Below, in pieces: positions 8,374 to 17,159 of a stretch of DNA of 35,984 nucleotides. The DNA comes from JBFLYC01 sp040756735 (GTDB lineage: Bacteria; Bacillota; DSM-16504; Desulfitibacterales; Desulfitibacteraceae), in the NCBI GenBank assembly GCA_040756735.1, contig JBFLYC010000034.1, positions 1 to 35,984 of the forward strand, in the 5' to 3' direction. The stretch's first letter is position 1, and every line of letters starts with the position of its first letter. A program made the translations under genes and the position numbers. The notes beneath the pieces are model-generated. The model was not told the DNA's origin, did not search any database, and worked only from the letters and a program-made list of their open reading frames with translations.

Positions 8374-8441
8374 CCATGGGGACGGTTCGAGCGTCACCGT
8401 AGCGCAGCAAAGGTCCGAAGACGATGGAACCGTCCCCGTGG
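8374..8441. repeat. REP-like long hairpin between convergent genes
   Basis: Arms of 15 nt (8374-8388 and 8427-8441) pair except for one T-G wobble. Their core is GGGGACGGTTC and GAACCGTCCCC around a 38-nt centre with its own short CGTC/GACG pairing. It lies between the ends of pduL and ade. Directly before it GGAGCCATGG is repeated in tandem. The GGGGACGGTTC core recurs in many Firmicutes genomes as an interspersed palindrome. Here it could also act as a two-way transcription stop. Confidence 0.7.
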
Positions 8442-8445
8442 CGTA

Positions 8446-10152
8446 TTAAATAAACAAGTTCACCAGTTTACCTTCTGTTACTTTAACCAGACCTTTATCT
8501 GTAATCTTAAGCTCAGGACTAACTGGAAGTCCCAGGGTGCTAAAGGACATAATCGGATTGTAATGCTTATACCCCAATGAAATCATCATGCTTTTCAAAT
8601 AAACAATTTCCTTGCTTAAATCCTCCAGATACTTTTCAGATAAGATTCCCCCAATAGGAAGGGCTGCAAAAGCAAGAACTTTGCCATTTTCAACAACACA
8701 ATAACCGCCCTGATTTTTGATGACCTCATTGGCAGCAATGAGAAAATCCTCCTGGCTTTTCCCCACTACCAGCAGATTATGATGATCATGAGCATATGTA
8801 GTTGCTATAGCCCCTCTTTGAATAATCTCTCCTCCTACTAATCCCAGGCCAATGTTGCCATTTTTGCCATACCTTTCAAAAACTCCGGCAAGACAATACG
8901 GGCTTTTTTCCCACTCAAGCAGATAATTTGCTGTAGGAACAGGAGCGATTTTCTCCTTGGTGAAGGTACTCCCATCTGAAACCATCATTACCCTGCATTG
9001 ACAGCTTCCATCCTTTACAGGAGCATGGATTTCGAGATCTTTTGAAATAATGATTTCTCTTTGAACACTTTGATAAAACTTTTCCGGAAACTCCTTTTTC
9101 CCATGGGCAGGTGTATATTTTTCCCCTGCTGCATAAACCTTTTTCCCTGATTTATATACCTCGTCAATGGCAAAGGTATCCAAATTATTTAACAATATGA
9201 AATCTGCCAGCTTATTGGGGGCAATGCTGCCCCTGTCTAAAAGCTTCATCCTTTTAGCCGGAGTATAAGTAGCTGCATAAATGGCTTGCTCGGGCTCCAT
9301 CCCCATCTTCATGGCTTTTTTGATTAAATAGTTTAAATGCCCCTTTTCCATAAAACTGTCCGGCATAACGTCATCAGTCACAAAGCAAAAATGTTCTTTT
9401 ACCGGGGCTTCCTGTAAATAATCCATAACTTCTGTTGTCATGGATTTTTCCTGTATTTCCACAAACATCCCCATGGCAATTCTTGCCTGTAACCCTGCGG
9501 CAGTCTGGTGGGTATGATCCGAATCAACGCCGGCAAAAATATATCTGCTCAGGTCAAGGTCCATGAGCATGGGACAATGACCTTCGATTGTCAATAAAGG
9601 ATAGTTTTGCTTAATATATCTTAAAATCTGGTTGGTTTTTCCATGGGGTTCGTTAATGACCTCCATATAGTTCATTACCTCTCCAAGACAAACCACCTTC
9701 TCCTCCTTTAACAATTCCTCAATCTCAGGCATGTCAATAACTGCCCCGCTGGTTTCTAAATTGGTGGAAGGCACTGAACTTGGAATGCCATAAAAAATAT
9801 CTGCTTGACATTCTCCGCCTGCGGCAATCATTGCCTTTATTCCCTCAACCCCAAAAACATTGGCTATTTCATGGGGATCTGTCACAACAGTAGTTACTCC
9901 ATTCCTGATGAGTTCATGGGAGAAGGCTTTTGGAGTTACCATGGAGCTTTCTATGTGCAAGTGAATATCTATGAGCCCAGGAACCATGTAGCGCTTCTGC
10001 CCTGCCACTACTTCCTTTGCCTCCAGTTGATTCATGGTGTCCTTGCCTATATGGTAAAATTTATCTGCAATAATTGCCGCGTCTCCATGAATAAAACTTT
10101 TGAAGGCACTGTTATAAATATATACATCCTTTACCAGCAGATCTACCTGCAT
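8446..10152 (-). CDS. ade: Adenine deaminase
   Basis: This 568-aa protein is of the Ade/AdeC type, which converts adenine to hypoxanthine and ammonia using a binuclear metal centre. The barrel motif VPGLIDIHLHIESSMVTP (about residue 57, HxH) is followed by TDPHEIANVFG and EGHCP with the metal-ligand histidine, then GVDSDHT. The C-terminal half has the AdeC-specific region (YAHDHHNLLVVG, IGGILS). Length matches the family (about 570-600 aa). It is the last gene of the nucleoside operon and sits behind a strong hairpin after the binding-protein gene. In context it deaminates adenine released by the nucleoside hydrolase. Confidence 0.94.
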   Translation of the reverse strand: MQVDLLVKDVYIYNSAFKSFIHGDAAIIADKFYHIGKDTMNQLEAKEVVAGQKRYMVPGLIDIHLHIESSMVTPKAFSHELIRNGVTTVVTDPHEIANVFGVEGIKAMIAAGGECQADIFYGIPSSVPSTNLETSGAVIDMPEIEELLKEEKVVCLGEVMNYMEVINEPHGKTNQILRYIKQNYPLLTIEGHCPMLMDLDLSRYIFAGVDSDHTHQTAAGLQARIAMGMFVEIQEKSMTTEVMDYLQEAPVKEHFCFVTDDVMPDSFMEKGHLNYLIKKAMKMGMEPEQAIYAATYTPAKRMKLLDRGSIAPNKLADFILLNNLDTFAIDEVYKSGKKVYAAGEKYTPAHGKKEFPEKFYQSVQREIIISKDLEIHAPVKDGSCQCRVMMVSDGSTFTKEKIAPVPTANYLLEWEKSPYCLAGVFERYGKNGNIGLGLVGGEIIQRGAIATTYAHDHHNLLVVGKSQEDFLIAANEVIKNQGGYCVVENGKVLAFAALPIGGILSEKYLEDLSKEIVYLKSMMISLGYKHYNPIMSFSTLGLPVSPELKITDKGLVKVTEGKLVNLFI

Positions 10153-10177
10153 GAAAACTTCCCCCCTAGTTGACAGC

Positions 10178-10207
10178 AGAACACCTAGTCTGATGACTAG
10201 GTGTTCT
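10178..10207 (-). promoter_or_regulatory. 12-bp perfect hairpin between binding-protein gene and ade
   Basis: AGAACACCTAGT (10178-10189) and ACTAGGTGTTCT (10196-10207) pair perfectly around a 6-nt loop. No U-tract follows on either strand, so it is more likely an mRNA 3-prime stabiliser or processing site than a terminator. It lies 9 nt past the stop of the lipoprotein gene. Confidence 0.75.
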
Positions 10208-10215
10208 ATGTGGTT

Positions 10216-11292
10216 TTATTGTGCTACAATTTCTCTATTCCAACGATCGATCCAGCCCTTCATCTGAGGTATAATATTTGACCAATCCAGCAATTGCAGC
10301 TTTGCAATGGTTTCTTCACCATAGGTTAACCCGCTGGCTTCCTCTGGAGTAAGCTTGACGTTCTTATTGGCCGGAGCATCTACTTTTGCAACAGCATTGG
10401 CTCTTTGCACCTCGTCACTTAACACCCAGTTGATAAACTCTTCTGCTAAAGCCTTGTTTTTAGTTCCTTTTACAATGTTAATTGTATTAACGACTGCGTA
10501 TGCACCTTCTTTGGGAACTACCCATTTGGCTGTAGGCACTGCCTTTTTAATGCTTTCAAAAGAAAACTCCTGGCCGGCAGCGATCACTACTTCTCCTTGG
10601 GCCAGCATGTTCACTAAATCAGAAGATCTGCTGTAATACTTTAAGATATTCGGACTCAATTCCTTTAATTTACTGAAGGCCACATCTTCATCAATCTTGT
10701 CCGAACCGCCTAGTTTAGAGGCAAGGTCAATAATCATTGGACCTGAAGTCGTTGTAATGTCAGGAATGGAGATCCGGTCTTTAAACTCTGGTTTCCATAG
10801 GTCTCCCCAGGAAGTAACCTCGCCACTGACTGCTGCCGCATCATATACAATGCCAAAACTGCCTATGGTATAGGCCGGCCCATAGTCCGCTCCTAGTGGC
10901 GCTTTGGCGATATCGTACAGTTTGTTAATGTTAGGAATATTATTTACATCAATTTTTTCAAATAAGCCTTCCTCAATTCCCTGCATGGCAAAGTAATCTG
11001 CTAGAAAAATAATATCTACCTGAACATTATCTCTTACCCGGACCTTGTTTAGCCTGTCTGCGTTATTCCCTACTTCCAGCACAATCTTTACATTATGCTT
11101 TTCCTCAAAGGGTTTAAATACATTTTCCCATAACAGGTCTTCATTGAAGCCCCATGTAGAAATAACTAATTCCACAGGTTCTGCTGGGGCTCCGCCAGAA
11201 CTTGATGTTTCCGGCGTTTTTGTACTACATCCGACTGCAAGAACAAGAGCCAGACACACTATTAATAACACCAGTTTACTTGATTTTTTCAC
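10216..11292 (-). CDS. ABC transporter substrate-binding lipoprotein, PotD type
   Basis: This 358-aa extracellular binding protein has a lysine-rich start, a hydrophobic signal and a lipobox ending LAVGC (Cys22), followed by a Ser/Gly-rich linker, as in lipid-anchored Gram-positive receptors. The mature part resembles the spermidine/putrescine family (STWGFNEDLLWENVFKPFEEKHNVKI; late YAVVNTINIVKGTKNKALAEEFINWVLS). The PotD family also binds other cations and organic ligands. Neighbouring nucleoside hydrolase, ribokinase and adenine deaminase suggest a nucleoside-related ligand instead of a polyamine. The start is GTG with GGGGGAGGA 6 nt upstream. A stable hairpin follows the stop. Confidence 0.85.
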   Translation of the reverse strand: MKKSSKLVLLIVCLALVLAVGCSTKTPETSSSGGAPAEPVELVISTWGFNEDLLWENVFKPFEEKHNVKIVLEVGNNADRLNKVRVRDNVQVDIIFLADYFAMQGIEEGLFEKIDVNNIPNINKLYDIAKAPLGADYGPAYTIGSFGIVYDAAAVSGEVTSWGDLWKPEFKDRISIPDITTTSGPMIIDLASKLGGSDKIDEDVAFSKLKELSPNILKYYSRSSDLVNMLAQGEVVIAAGQEFSFESIKKAVPTAKWVVPKEGAYAVVNTINIVKGTKNKALAEEFINWVLSDEVQRANAVAKVDAPANKNVKLTPEEASGLTYGEETIAKLQLLDWSNIIPQMKGWIDRWNREIVAQ

Positions 11293-11379
11293 GGTTGATC
11301 CTCCCCCAAAATTTTTAATAATTAAATTTCCTTAAAGCTGTATTGAAGAATACTATTTAAGCTTTTACTTGAAGTACTC

Positions 11380-12465
11380 TTAATTCCCCCTTTCATGTAC
11401 CTTTTTGACCAGTCTGATTTTTTCTTTAGGAAACTGCAGCAGCACCTGTTCTTCATTTTCAAACACCCTGTCCGTGTCTTTATTAACGATAAATTCTCCT
11501 AAAGAGGTATCTACCACATACTGGTACTGACGGCCAAGATAGGTACGAATTTTAATTTTCCCCTCTATTTGATTGACCACATTTTTCGAGCTGCTTCCCT
11601 CAATTAACAAAACATTTTCCGGGCGAATAGCCCCCAGCCAACTCTCTTGTGCAATGTCTTCTTTTTGTTTGAGCGCTTCGAAAACCTTTCCATTGCTCGC
11701 CTTGAAGGCAGCAGTCTCCTGTTCCACCCCTATTAACTGCAGGTTGATGAAATTATAAAAGCCTACAAACCTTGCAACAAACTCAGTTTCCGGGTATTGA
11801 TAAATAACTTCAGGTCTGTCCAACTGCTCGATAACCCCTTGATTCATTATGGCTACTTTGTCGGAAATGGAGAAACACTCTTCCTGATCATGGGTAACGT
11901 ACACAGTGGTAATCCCTAATTCTCTTTGAATTCTGCGGATTTCAACACGCATGCTGACCCTAAGCTTTGCGTCCAAATTACTCAAGGGCTCATCCAGCAG
12001 CAATAAATCTGGTTCAATCACCAATGCTCTGGCCAGGGCCACTCTTTGTTTTTGTCCCCCTGAAAGCTCAGCAGGATACCGGTTTTCATACCCAGTTAGG
12101 CCCACGATTTCCAACATGGATAAAACCTTATTGCGCAATTTGCTGCCGGATATTTTCATGCATTTTAAGCCAAAGCCTACATTATGAAATACCGTCAGGT
12201 GTGGGAATAAGGCATAATTTTGAAAAACAAGCCCAAAGCGCCTTTTATGCACAGGGACCTTGGTGTAATCCTTTTCATTAAAGAAAAAATGTCCTTTTTG
12301 TGCCTGCATGAAACCGGCAATCAATCTAAGTGTAGTGGTTTTGCCACACCCACTGGGGCCCAACAAGGATAATAACTGGCCCTTTTCCACTTCCAGATTA
12401 AAATTCTCTAATACCACATTTTTGTCATAGGCTACTGTAACATCCTGCAAAGATATTAGCGCCAT
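11380..12465 (-). CDS. ABC transporter ATPase, PotA type
   Basis: This 361-aa importer ATPase has Walker A GPSGCGKTT (36-44), Q-loop VFQNYALFPHLTV, signature LSGGQKQR (134-141), Walker B LLLLDEP (about 154-160) and the H-loop in TVYVTHDQEE. The C-terminal 120 residues form a TOBE-type domain (GAIRPENVLLI), as in PotA/MalK/CysA-like proteins. It powers the two permeases encoded just upstream in the operon. ATG follows AGGAGGGGG. The polyamine label is family-based only. Confidence 0.9.
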   Translation of the reverse strand: MALISLQDVTVAYDKNVVLENFNLEVEKGQLLSLLGPSGCGKTTTLRLIAGFMQAQKGHFFFNEKDYTKVPVHKRRFGLVFQNYALFPHLTVFHNVGFGLKCMKISGSKLRNKVLSMLEIVGLTGYENRYPAELSGGQKQRVALARALVIEPDLLLLDEPLSNLDAKLRVSMRVEIRRIQRELGITTVYVTHDQEECFSISDKVAIMNQGVIEQLDRPEVIYQYPETEFVARFVGFYNFINLQLIGVEQETAAFKASNGKVFEALKQKEDIAQESWLGAIRPENVLLIEGSSSKNVVNQIEGKIKIRTYLGRQYQYVVDTSLGEFIVNKDTDRVFENEEQVLLQFPKEKIRLVKKVHERGN

Positions 12466-12480
12466 TTTCCCCCTCCTGTC

Positions 12481-13266
12481 CTATTTTGCAAAATAACTTA
12501 ACCCCAGGGTCCTTTCTATCACTATCATAAGTAATACTGTGAATACCATTAAAACCACCGATAAGGCTGCTATAGTCGGGTCAAAATAATACTCCACATA
12601 ACTGAGCATTTGAATAGGCAATGTGCTGATTCCCGGACCTGTTAGAAAGACTGAAACAGGAACATTATTGAAAGAATTAATAAAGGCTAGAATAAAGGCA
12701 GCTATCACTCCCGAGCGAATATTTGGAAGCACAACTACAAAAAATGTCCTTATTTTGCTGGAACCAAGACTGACTGCAGCCTCTTCAATGGAATAATCAA
12801 AGTTAGCCAAGCTGGAAGAAATCACTCGAATAATATAAGGCAATATGATGATTGTATGTCCAATTAACAGGCCTGTGAAAATTGGAATGTTTTTAGCAAT
12901 GACAATATATCTCAAAAGGGTGAATCCTAAAACCACTCCTGGTATCAAAACAGGGGAAATGAAGATTGTGTTAATATGATTCTTGCCTATAAAATTATAC
13001 CTGCTCAGGGCATAAGCAGCCGGTATGCCGATAACAAGCGCTATCAACGTTCCGAAAACTGCCACCTGCATGCTGATTTCAAAGGTTCGCATAAACATTT
13101 TTACTTTGAAAATGTTTTCAAACCACCTTAAAGAAAAACCTCCTGGCGGAAAAGCCAGAAACTCATTAGGACTGAAAGCCGCAGCGATAATAATTACCAA
13201 AGGCCCAAGCAAGAAAACAAATACCATGGCTGTAATAAGAGTCAGTACTAGATTGCTTTCCTTCAA
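12481..13266 (-). CDS. ABC transporter permease, PotC type
   Basis: This 261-aa inner-membrane permease has six predicted helices and the EAA loop that docks the ATPase (EAAVSLGSSKIRTFFVVVLP, about residue 180). It resembles PotC in length and in its position after the PotB-like gene. The start is TTG, with GGGGTG 7 nt upstream; the nearby ATG is in another frame. Only 6 nt separate it from the previous permease stop, indicating coupled translation. Confidence 0.88.
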   Translation of the reverse strand: MKESNLVLTLITAMVFVFLLGPLVIIIAAAFSPNEFLAFPPGGFSLRWFENIFKVKMFMRTFEISMQVAVFGTLIALVIGIPAAYALSRYNFIGKNHINTIFISPVLIPGVVLGFTLLRYIVIAKNIPIFTGLLIGHTIIILPYIIRVISSSLANFDYSIEEAAVSLGSSKIRTFFVVVLPNIRSGVIAAFILAFINSFNNVPVSVFLTGPGISTLPIQMLSYVEYYFDPTIAALSVVLMVFTVLLMIVIERTLGLSYFAK

Positions 13267-13272
13267 TTTTCA

Positions 13273-14106
13273 TCACCCCTTTGGATTAAGCTTTTTAGCA
13301 GCTGTGTTCATAATGCCAATTACAGCAATGGTAGTGACAATCATGATGGTTGCTACCACCGAAGCTGTATGCCAATCATTTAAGGTCATGGCATTCTGAT
13401 AGATCAAGGTTGCCAGGACATTTGTCCTAGAACCGCCCAAGAGCTGGGGGGTGGTATAAGCCGTAAGACTTCCTGTTAATACTAAAATACTGCCTACTAA
13501 AAGTCCTGGAACACTTAGAGGAACAACTACCTTCAAAAACGCCTGGAGTTTAGAAGCTCCCAGGCTTTCCGCCGCCCTGACCAAATCCCCCTCAATATTT
13601 TCCATAACTCCTACCAAAGATAAAATCATTAAAGGCAGGAATAAGTGCACCAAGCCTATAATAATAGCAGTTTCTGTATACAACAATCTTATAGGACTCT
13701 CAACCAGATTGAGTCCAACCAAGATCTTGTTCAATATTCCATGCCTGCCTAAAACAGCCATCCAGCTGAAAGAGCGGACCACGGGGCTGGTAAGCAATGG
13801 AAAAACAGCCAGGGCTATATATATCCCCTTTTTTTTCATACTGGTTTTAGAGATATAATAAGCTGTTGGAAAACCTAAAATAACACATAAAATAGTAGCA
13901 ATTAAACTGGTCCGTAAGGTTCTCATATAAATCTTCAGATAATATGGATCTGTAAAAAACTGCCGGTAGCTCTCGATAGTAAAGCTTTCTTCCAGCCGAA
14001 AAGTGGTTAATATAGTAGCAAACAAAGGCGCTATTACAAATATCACCAGGAATACTACTCCAGGAAATAACAGGAGGTAAACAAATCCTTTTTTCACGTC
14101 CTTCAC
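13273..14106 (-). CDS. ABC transporter permease, PotB type
   Basis: This 277-aa membrane protein has about six helices, a long external loop after the first helix (ESFTIESYRQFFTDPYYLKIYMRT), and the ATPase-docking motif RAAESLGASKLQAFLKVVVP near residue 190. It pairs with the downstream PotC-like permease. The start is GTG 14106. The AAAGGAG site is unusually close to it, so the second GTG four codons on (MKKGFVYLLL) remains possible. It follows the ribokinase stop by 7 nt. Confidence 0.87.
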   Translation of the reverse strand: MKDVKKGFVYLLLFPGVVFLVIFVIAPLFATILTTFRLEESFTIESYRQFFTDPYYLKIYMRTLRTSLIATILCVILGFPTAYYISKTSMKKKGIYIALAVFPLLTSPVVRSFSWMAVLGRHGILNKILVGLNLVESPIRLLYTETAIIIGLVHLFLPLMILSLVGVMENIEGDLVRAAESLGASKLQAFLKVVVPLSVPGLLVGSILVLTGSLTAYTTPQLLGGSRTNVLATLIYQNAMTLNDWHTASVVATIMIVTTIAVIGIMNTAAKKLNPKG

Positions 14107-14113
14107 CTCTCCT

Positions 14114-15025
14114 TTATAAAAAATAATCTTCTATTTCCTTCATGGTCGGCAAAGAACTCTGAGCGCCCAGCTTAGTTACTGTCAAAGCAGCAGCCTTCAT
14201 GCCAAACTGCACGGCTGTCCCCGGATCATCTCCTTGTACAATTCGGCTGCCTAATCCACCAACAAAACTATCACCCGCAGCAGTGGTGTCTACTGTCCTT
14301 ACCGGATATGCCTTTAAACCGACATAACTTCCTCCTTTTTCAACAAGTACAGCGCCTGCCTCTCCTAAGGTCAATATGGCATAGGAGCAGCCTAGTTGTC
14401 CTAACCTGACAGCCAGTTTATGCATTTCCCTGCAAGAAACCCCTGTTAAAGCCTCCCCTTCAACTTCATTTAAAACCAAATAATCAACACAAGCAAAAAT
14501 TTCGGGATTAATGGATTGTATTGGAGCCAGGTTTAAAACAACTTTTTTCCCTAATTGTTTTGCATACCTCACTGCATACTCTACAACATCTATAGGAATT
14601 TCCAGCTGCAGCATAACTAATTGACTGTCCTCTATTAATTTTTTATGCTTATCTATATGCTCACAAGTCAATGCATAATTGGCTCCCGGAACTACCACGA
14701 TTGTATTTTGTCCTTGCAAATCAACATGAATTGATGCTATGCCGGTAGAAGCTTTCCGGGTTTGTTCAATGCCTTGGATCCTTATGCCCTCATTCTTAAG
14801 GTTTTGCAGCATTTGTTTTCCAAAGCTATCTTCTCCCACGCAGCCAATCATGGCTACCTCAGTTCCCAGACGCGCTGCCGCCACAGCTTGATTTGCTCCT
14901 TTTCCACCTGGAATCAATTGAAAATCTTTTCCCAAAAAAGTCTCTCCAATTAAAGGCATTCTTTCCATGCGAACTACCAGGTCCATGTTGATACTGCCTA
15001 TTACCAGTATTTTTCCTGCGTTCAA
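14114..15025 (-). CDS. rbsK: Ribokinase
   Basis: This PfkB-family sugar kinase of about 303 aa phosphorylates ribose to ribose 5-phosphate. It has the N-terminal glycine motif PGGKGANQAVAAARLG and the catalytic DTTAAGDSFVGG, which matches the ribokinase form (DTTAAGDxF). The monovalent-cation-loop region also looks normal. I prefer the TTG start at 15025, which stands 7 nt behind GGAGG; the GTG six bases upstream (15031) is only 2 nt from it. Placed between the nucleoside hydrolase and the transporter, it uses the ribose released by hydrolysis. Confidence 0.92.
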   Translation of the reverse strand: MNAGKILVIGSINMDLVVRMERMPLIGETFLGKDFQLIPGGKGANQAVAAARLGTEVAMIGCVGEDSFGKQMLQNLKNEGIRIQGIEQTRKASTGIASIHVDLQGQNTIVVVPGANYALTCEHIDKHKKLIEDSQLVMLQLEIPIDVVEYAVRYAKQLGKKVVLNLAPIQSINPEIFACVDYLVLNEVEGEALTGVSCREMHKLAVRLGQLGCSYAILTLGEAGAVLVEKGGSYVGLKAYPVRTVDTTAAGDSFVGGLGSRIVQGDDPGTAVQFGMKAAALTVTKLGAQSSLPTMKEIEDYFL

Positions 15026-15047
15026 AGCCACCCCTCCTGCTTCATCA

Positions 15048-15971
15048 TTAATCTCTAATGGTATTTATGAATAGTTCCAAAAACCTACTTACATCCAGGT
15101 CTAAACAAACTTCTATATTGGCCTCCCGATTTAATCTTCTCTGAAAATCGCATACAGTTTGCCCATCAGACAATTGACTTTTTGTTTCTATATCCACATA
15201 GTACTTTTGCGTGGTGACCAGTTTTTTGTCCAGGGCTACTGCCACAGCCAGCGGATCATGCATTGCGCAGCCCCTTAATCCGTATCTTCTACTATAACGT
15301 TCCATGTAACATTCAGTACTCTTTTTAATAAAGTGTTTGATACTGCCTTCTCCCAGTTTTTCAATGACCTTTTCATCAATCAATGCCTTTCTTGTGACAT
15401 CCAGTCCTACCAGGGTAATTGGCATTCCAGAATGAAAAACCAATCTTGCAGCTTCCGGATCAACGAATATATTGTATTCTGCGGTAGGAGTGACATTTCC
15501 ATAGGTAGCTACTGCTCCTCCCATGATTATTGCTTCCTTGACATAATGCACAATAGCCGGCTCTTTTTGCAGTGACAGCGCCAGATTGGTCAGCGGGGCT
15601 GTCATAATTAGAGTGACTTCATTTTTATTTTCCAGGATTTTTTCAATAATAAAATCAGGCCCAAATACTCCATCACTCACATCAACTTCTAAATCCTCCA
15701 GTGTCCCCCCCAGTCCATTTTCTCCATGAACATTTGTTTCAAAATAAGGTTCTCTTATTAATGGTTTTGAAGCTCCTCTAATCACCGGAATTTGTTTTTC
15801 GCTTCCCAATAACTTTAAAATTCGTTTGGTATTGATAGCGCCTTGAGATACAGGCACATTGCCGCATACTGTTGTAATCCCCAAAATATCCAACGCCTTG
15901 CTTTTCACCGCTAAGATTATGGCTATGGCATCATCTATTCCCGTATCCACATCTAAAATAACCTTTTTCAT
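15048..15971 (-). CDS. Inosine/uridine-preferring nucleoside hydrolase
   Basis: This 307-aa N-ribohydrolase of the IunH/Rih family cleaves nucleosides to base and ribose. The calcium-binding DVDTGIDDA motif opens the protein. Further family signatures are LIMTAPLTNLALSL, the EYNIFVDPEAA segment and MHDPLAVAVAL, which carries the conserved active-site His/Asp. The start ATG overlaps the TGA of the M20 gene (ATGA), implying coupled translation. Base preference cannot be read from sequence; adenine deaminase in the operon points to purine nucleosides. Confidence 0.92.
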   Translation of the reverse strand: MKKVILDVDTGIDDAIAIILAVKSKALDILGITTVCGNVPVSQGAINTKRILKLLGSEKQIPVIRGASKPLIREPYFETNVHGENGLGGTLEDLEVDVSDGVFGPDFIIEKILENKNEVTLIMTAPLTNLALSLQKEPAIVHYVKEAIIMGGAVATYGNVTPTAEYNIFVDPEAARLVFHSGMPITLVGLDVTRKALIDEKVIEKLGEGSIKHFIKKSTECYMERYSRRYGLRGCAMHDPLAVAVALDKKLVTTQKYYVDIETKSQLSDGQTVCDFQRRLNREANIEVCLDLDVSRFLELFINTIRD

Positions 15972-17155
15972 TTCTCCCTTTCCCCCTCCAAATAACTCCA
16001 GATGCTGTGGCTTACCACAGCAACTCCATATTTAAATGAGGATAAATCTACATTAAACCTGGGATGATGCCATGGAAAACGTTCTTCTTCTACACCCCCA
16101 ACTCCCCATTCGATAAACACAGATGGGACTGCCCTGGCAATATATGCAAAATCATCCCCGCTCATCAGGGCGCTTTCTAATTCCAGCACACTTTCCTCTC
16201 CTAATAATTCCATCGCCGACTGTTTTACCAATTCAGTCATTTTTTGATCATTAACGGTAGGTGGATAACCCCTCTGGTAACGATATGTATAGTCGCCTCC
16301 CCAATTTGCGGCTACAGAAGCCAGCAATTTCTCAATTCGCTGCTCTATTTCATCTTGGACAGCTTCTTTAGTTGTCCGCACTGTCCCCTCAAGGTCTACC
16401 CGGTCAGCAATCACATTGGCACGATAGCCCCCATTTATTTTACCTATGGTTATGACAGCATTATCTGTTGGCGCAATTTGACGGCTGACAATATTTTGGA
16501 GATTGGCAACAAACTGCGAGGCCATGACAATTGCATCAATTCCCTGATGGGGCGCTCCTCCGTGGCCTGCTTTTCCCAACAGTGAAATATAAATTCTATC
16601 GGTAGCCGCCAGGATACATCCTGACCTTAATCCAAATTGTCCGGTTTTGATAAAAGGGTTGGTATGAATGGAAATAGCGGCATCCACTTTTGGTTTTTTC
16701 AAAACTCCCTGTCGTATCATCTCCACAGCTCCGCCTGGAGGCGCTTCTTCCGCAGGCTGGAACATTATTTTCACAGTACCTTTTAAGTTTTTTCTAAGAT
16801 TATTGAATAAAAATGCCACTCCAAGACCTACGGTCATGTGAGCATCGTGTCCGCAGGCATGCATTATTCCTTTATTTTTAGAAGCATAGGCAAATTCGTT
16901 TTGCTCTTGAATCTCCAATGCATCCATATCTACCCTTAGCAAAAGGGTTTTACCAGGATAACTCCCTTTGATTTCTACCACTAAACCAGTTTCTCCGCAG
17001 CTTCTGTACGGAATTTTTCCTTTTGACAGCTCACCAACAATAAATTCCTTGGTTTTATATTCCTTAAAGCCCAGCTCAGGGTATTGATGAAGCTGCTTAT
17101 ATATCAACTGAAGATATCCCTCCAGTTCCTCTGCTTCTACCAACCAGTTCTTCAT
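15968..17155 (-). CDS. M20 family amidohydrolase (IAA-amino-acid hydrolase type)
   Basis: This 395-aa metal-dependent N-acyl amidohydrolase belongs to the M20D group. The two-metal ligands lie in HACGHDAHMTVGLG and MFQPAEEAPPGGA, with a later MSGDDFAYIARAVP motif and an inserted dimerisation domain (GKAGHGGAPHQGIDAIVMAS). Relatives hydrolyse N-acyl amino acids, hippurate or IAA conjugates. I chose ATG 17155, which has AAGGAGG just upstream, over the longer GTG/TTG-type start that would overlap lacI. Its place as first structural gene of a nucleoside operon is unusual and suggests deacylation of a conjugated substrate. Confidence 0.88.
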   Translation of the reverse strand: MKNWLVEAEELEGYLQLIYKQLHQYPELGFKEYKTKEFIVGELSKGKIPYRSCGETGLVVEIKGSYPGKTLLLRVDMDALEIQEQNEFAYASKNKGIMHACGHDAHMTVGLGVAFLFNNLRKNLKGTVKIMFQPAEEAPPGGAVEMIRQGVLKKPKVDAAISIHTNPFIKTGQFGLRSGCILAATDRIYISLLGKAGHGGAPHQGIDAIVMASQFVANLQNIVSRQIAPTDNAVITIGKINGGYRANVIADRVDLEGTVRTTKEAVQDEIEQRIEKLLASVAANWGGDYTYRYQRGYPPTVNDQKMTELVKQSAMELLGEESVLELESALMSGDDFAYIARAVPSVFIEWGVGGVEEERFPWHHPRFNVDLSSFKYGVAVVSHSIWSYLEGEREK

Positions 17156-17159
17156 ACTT

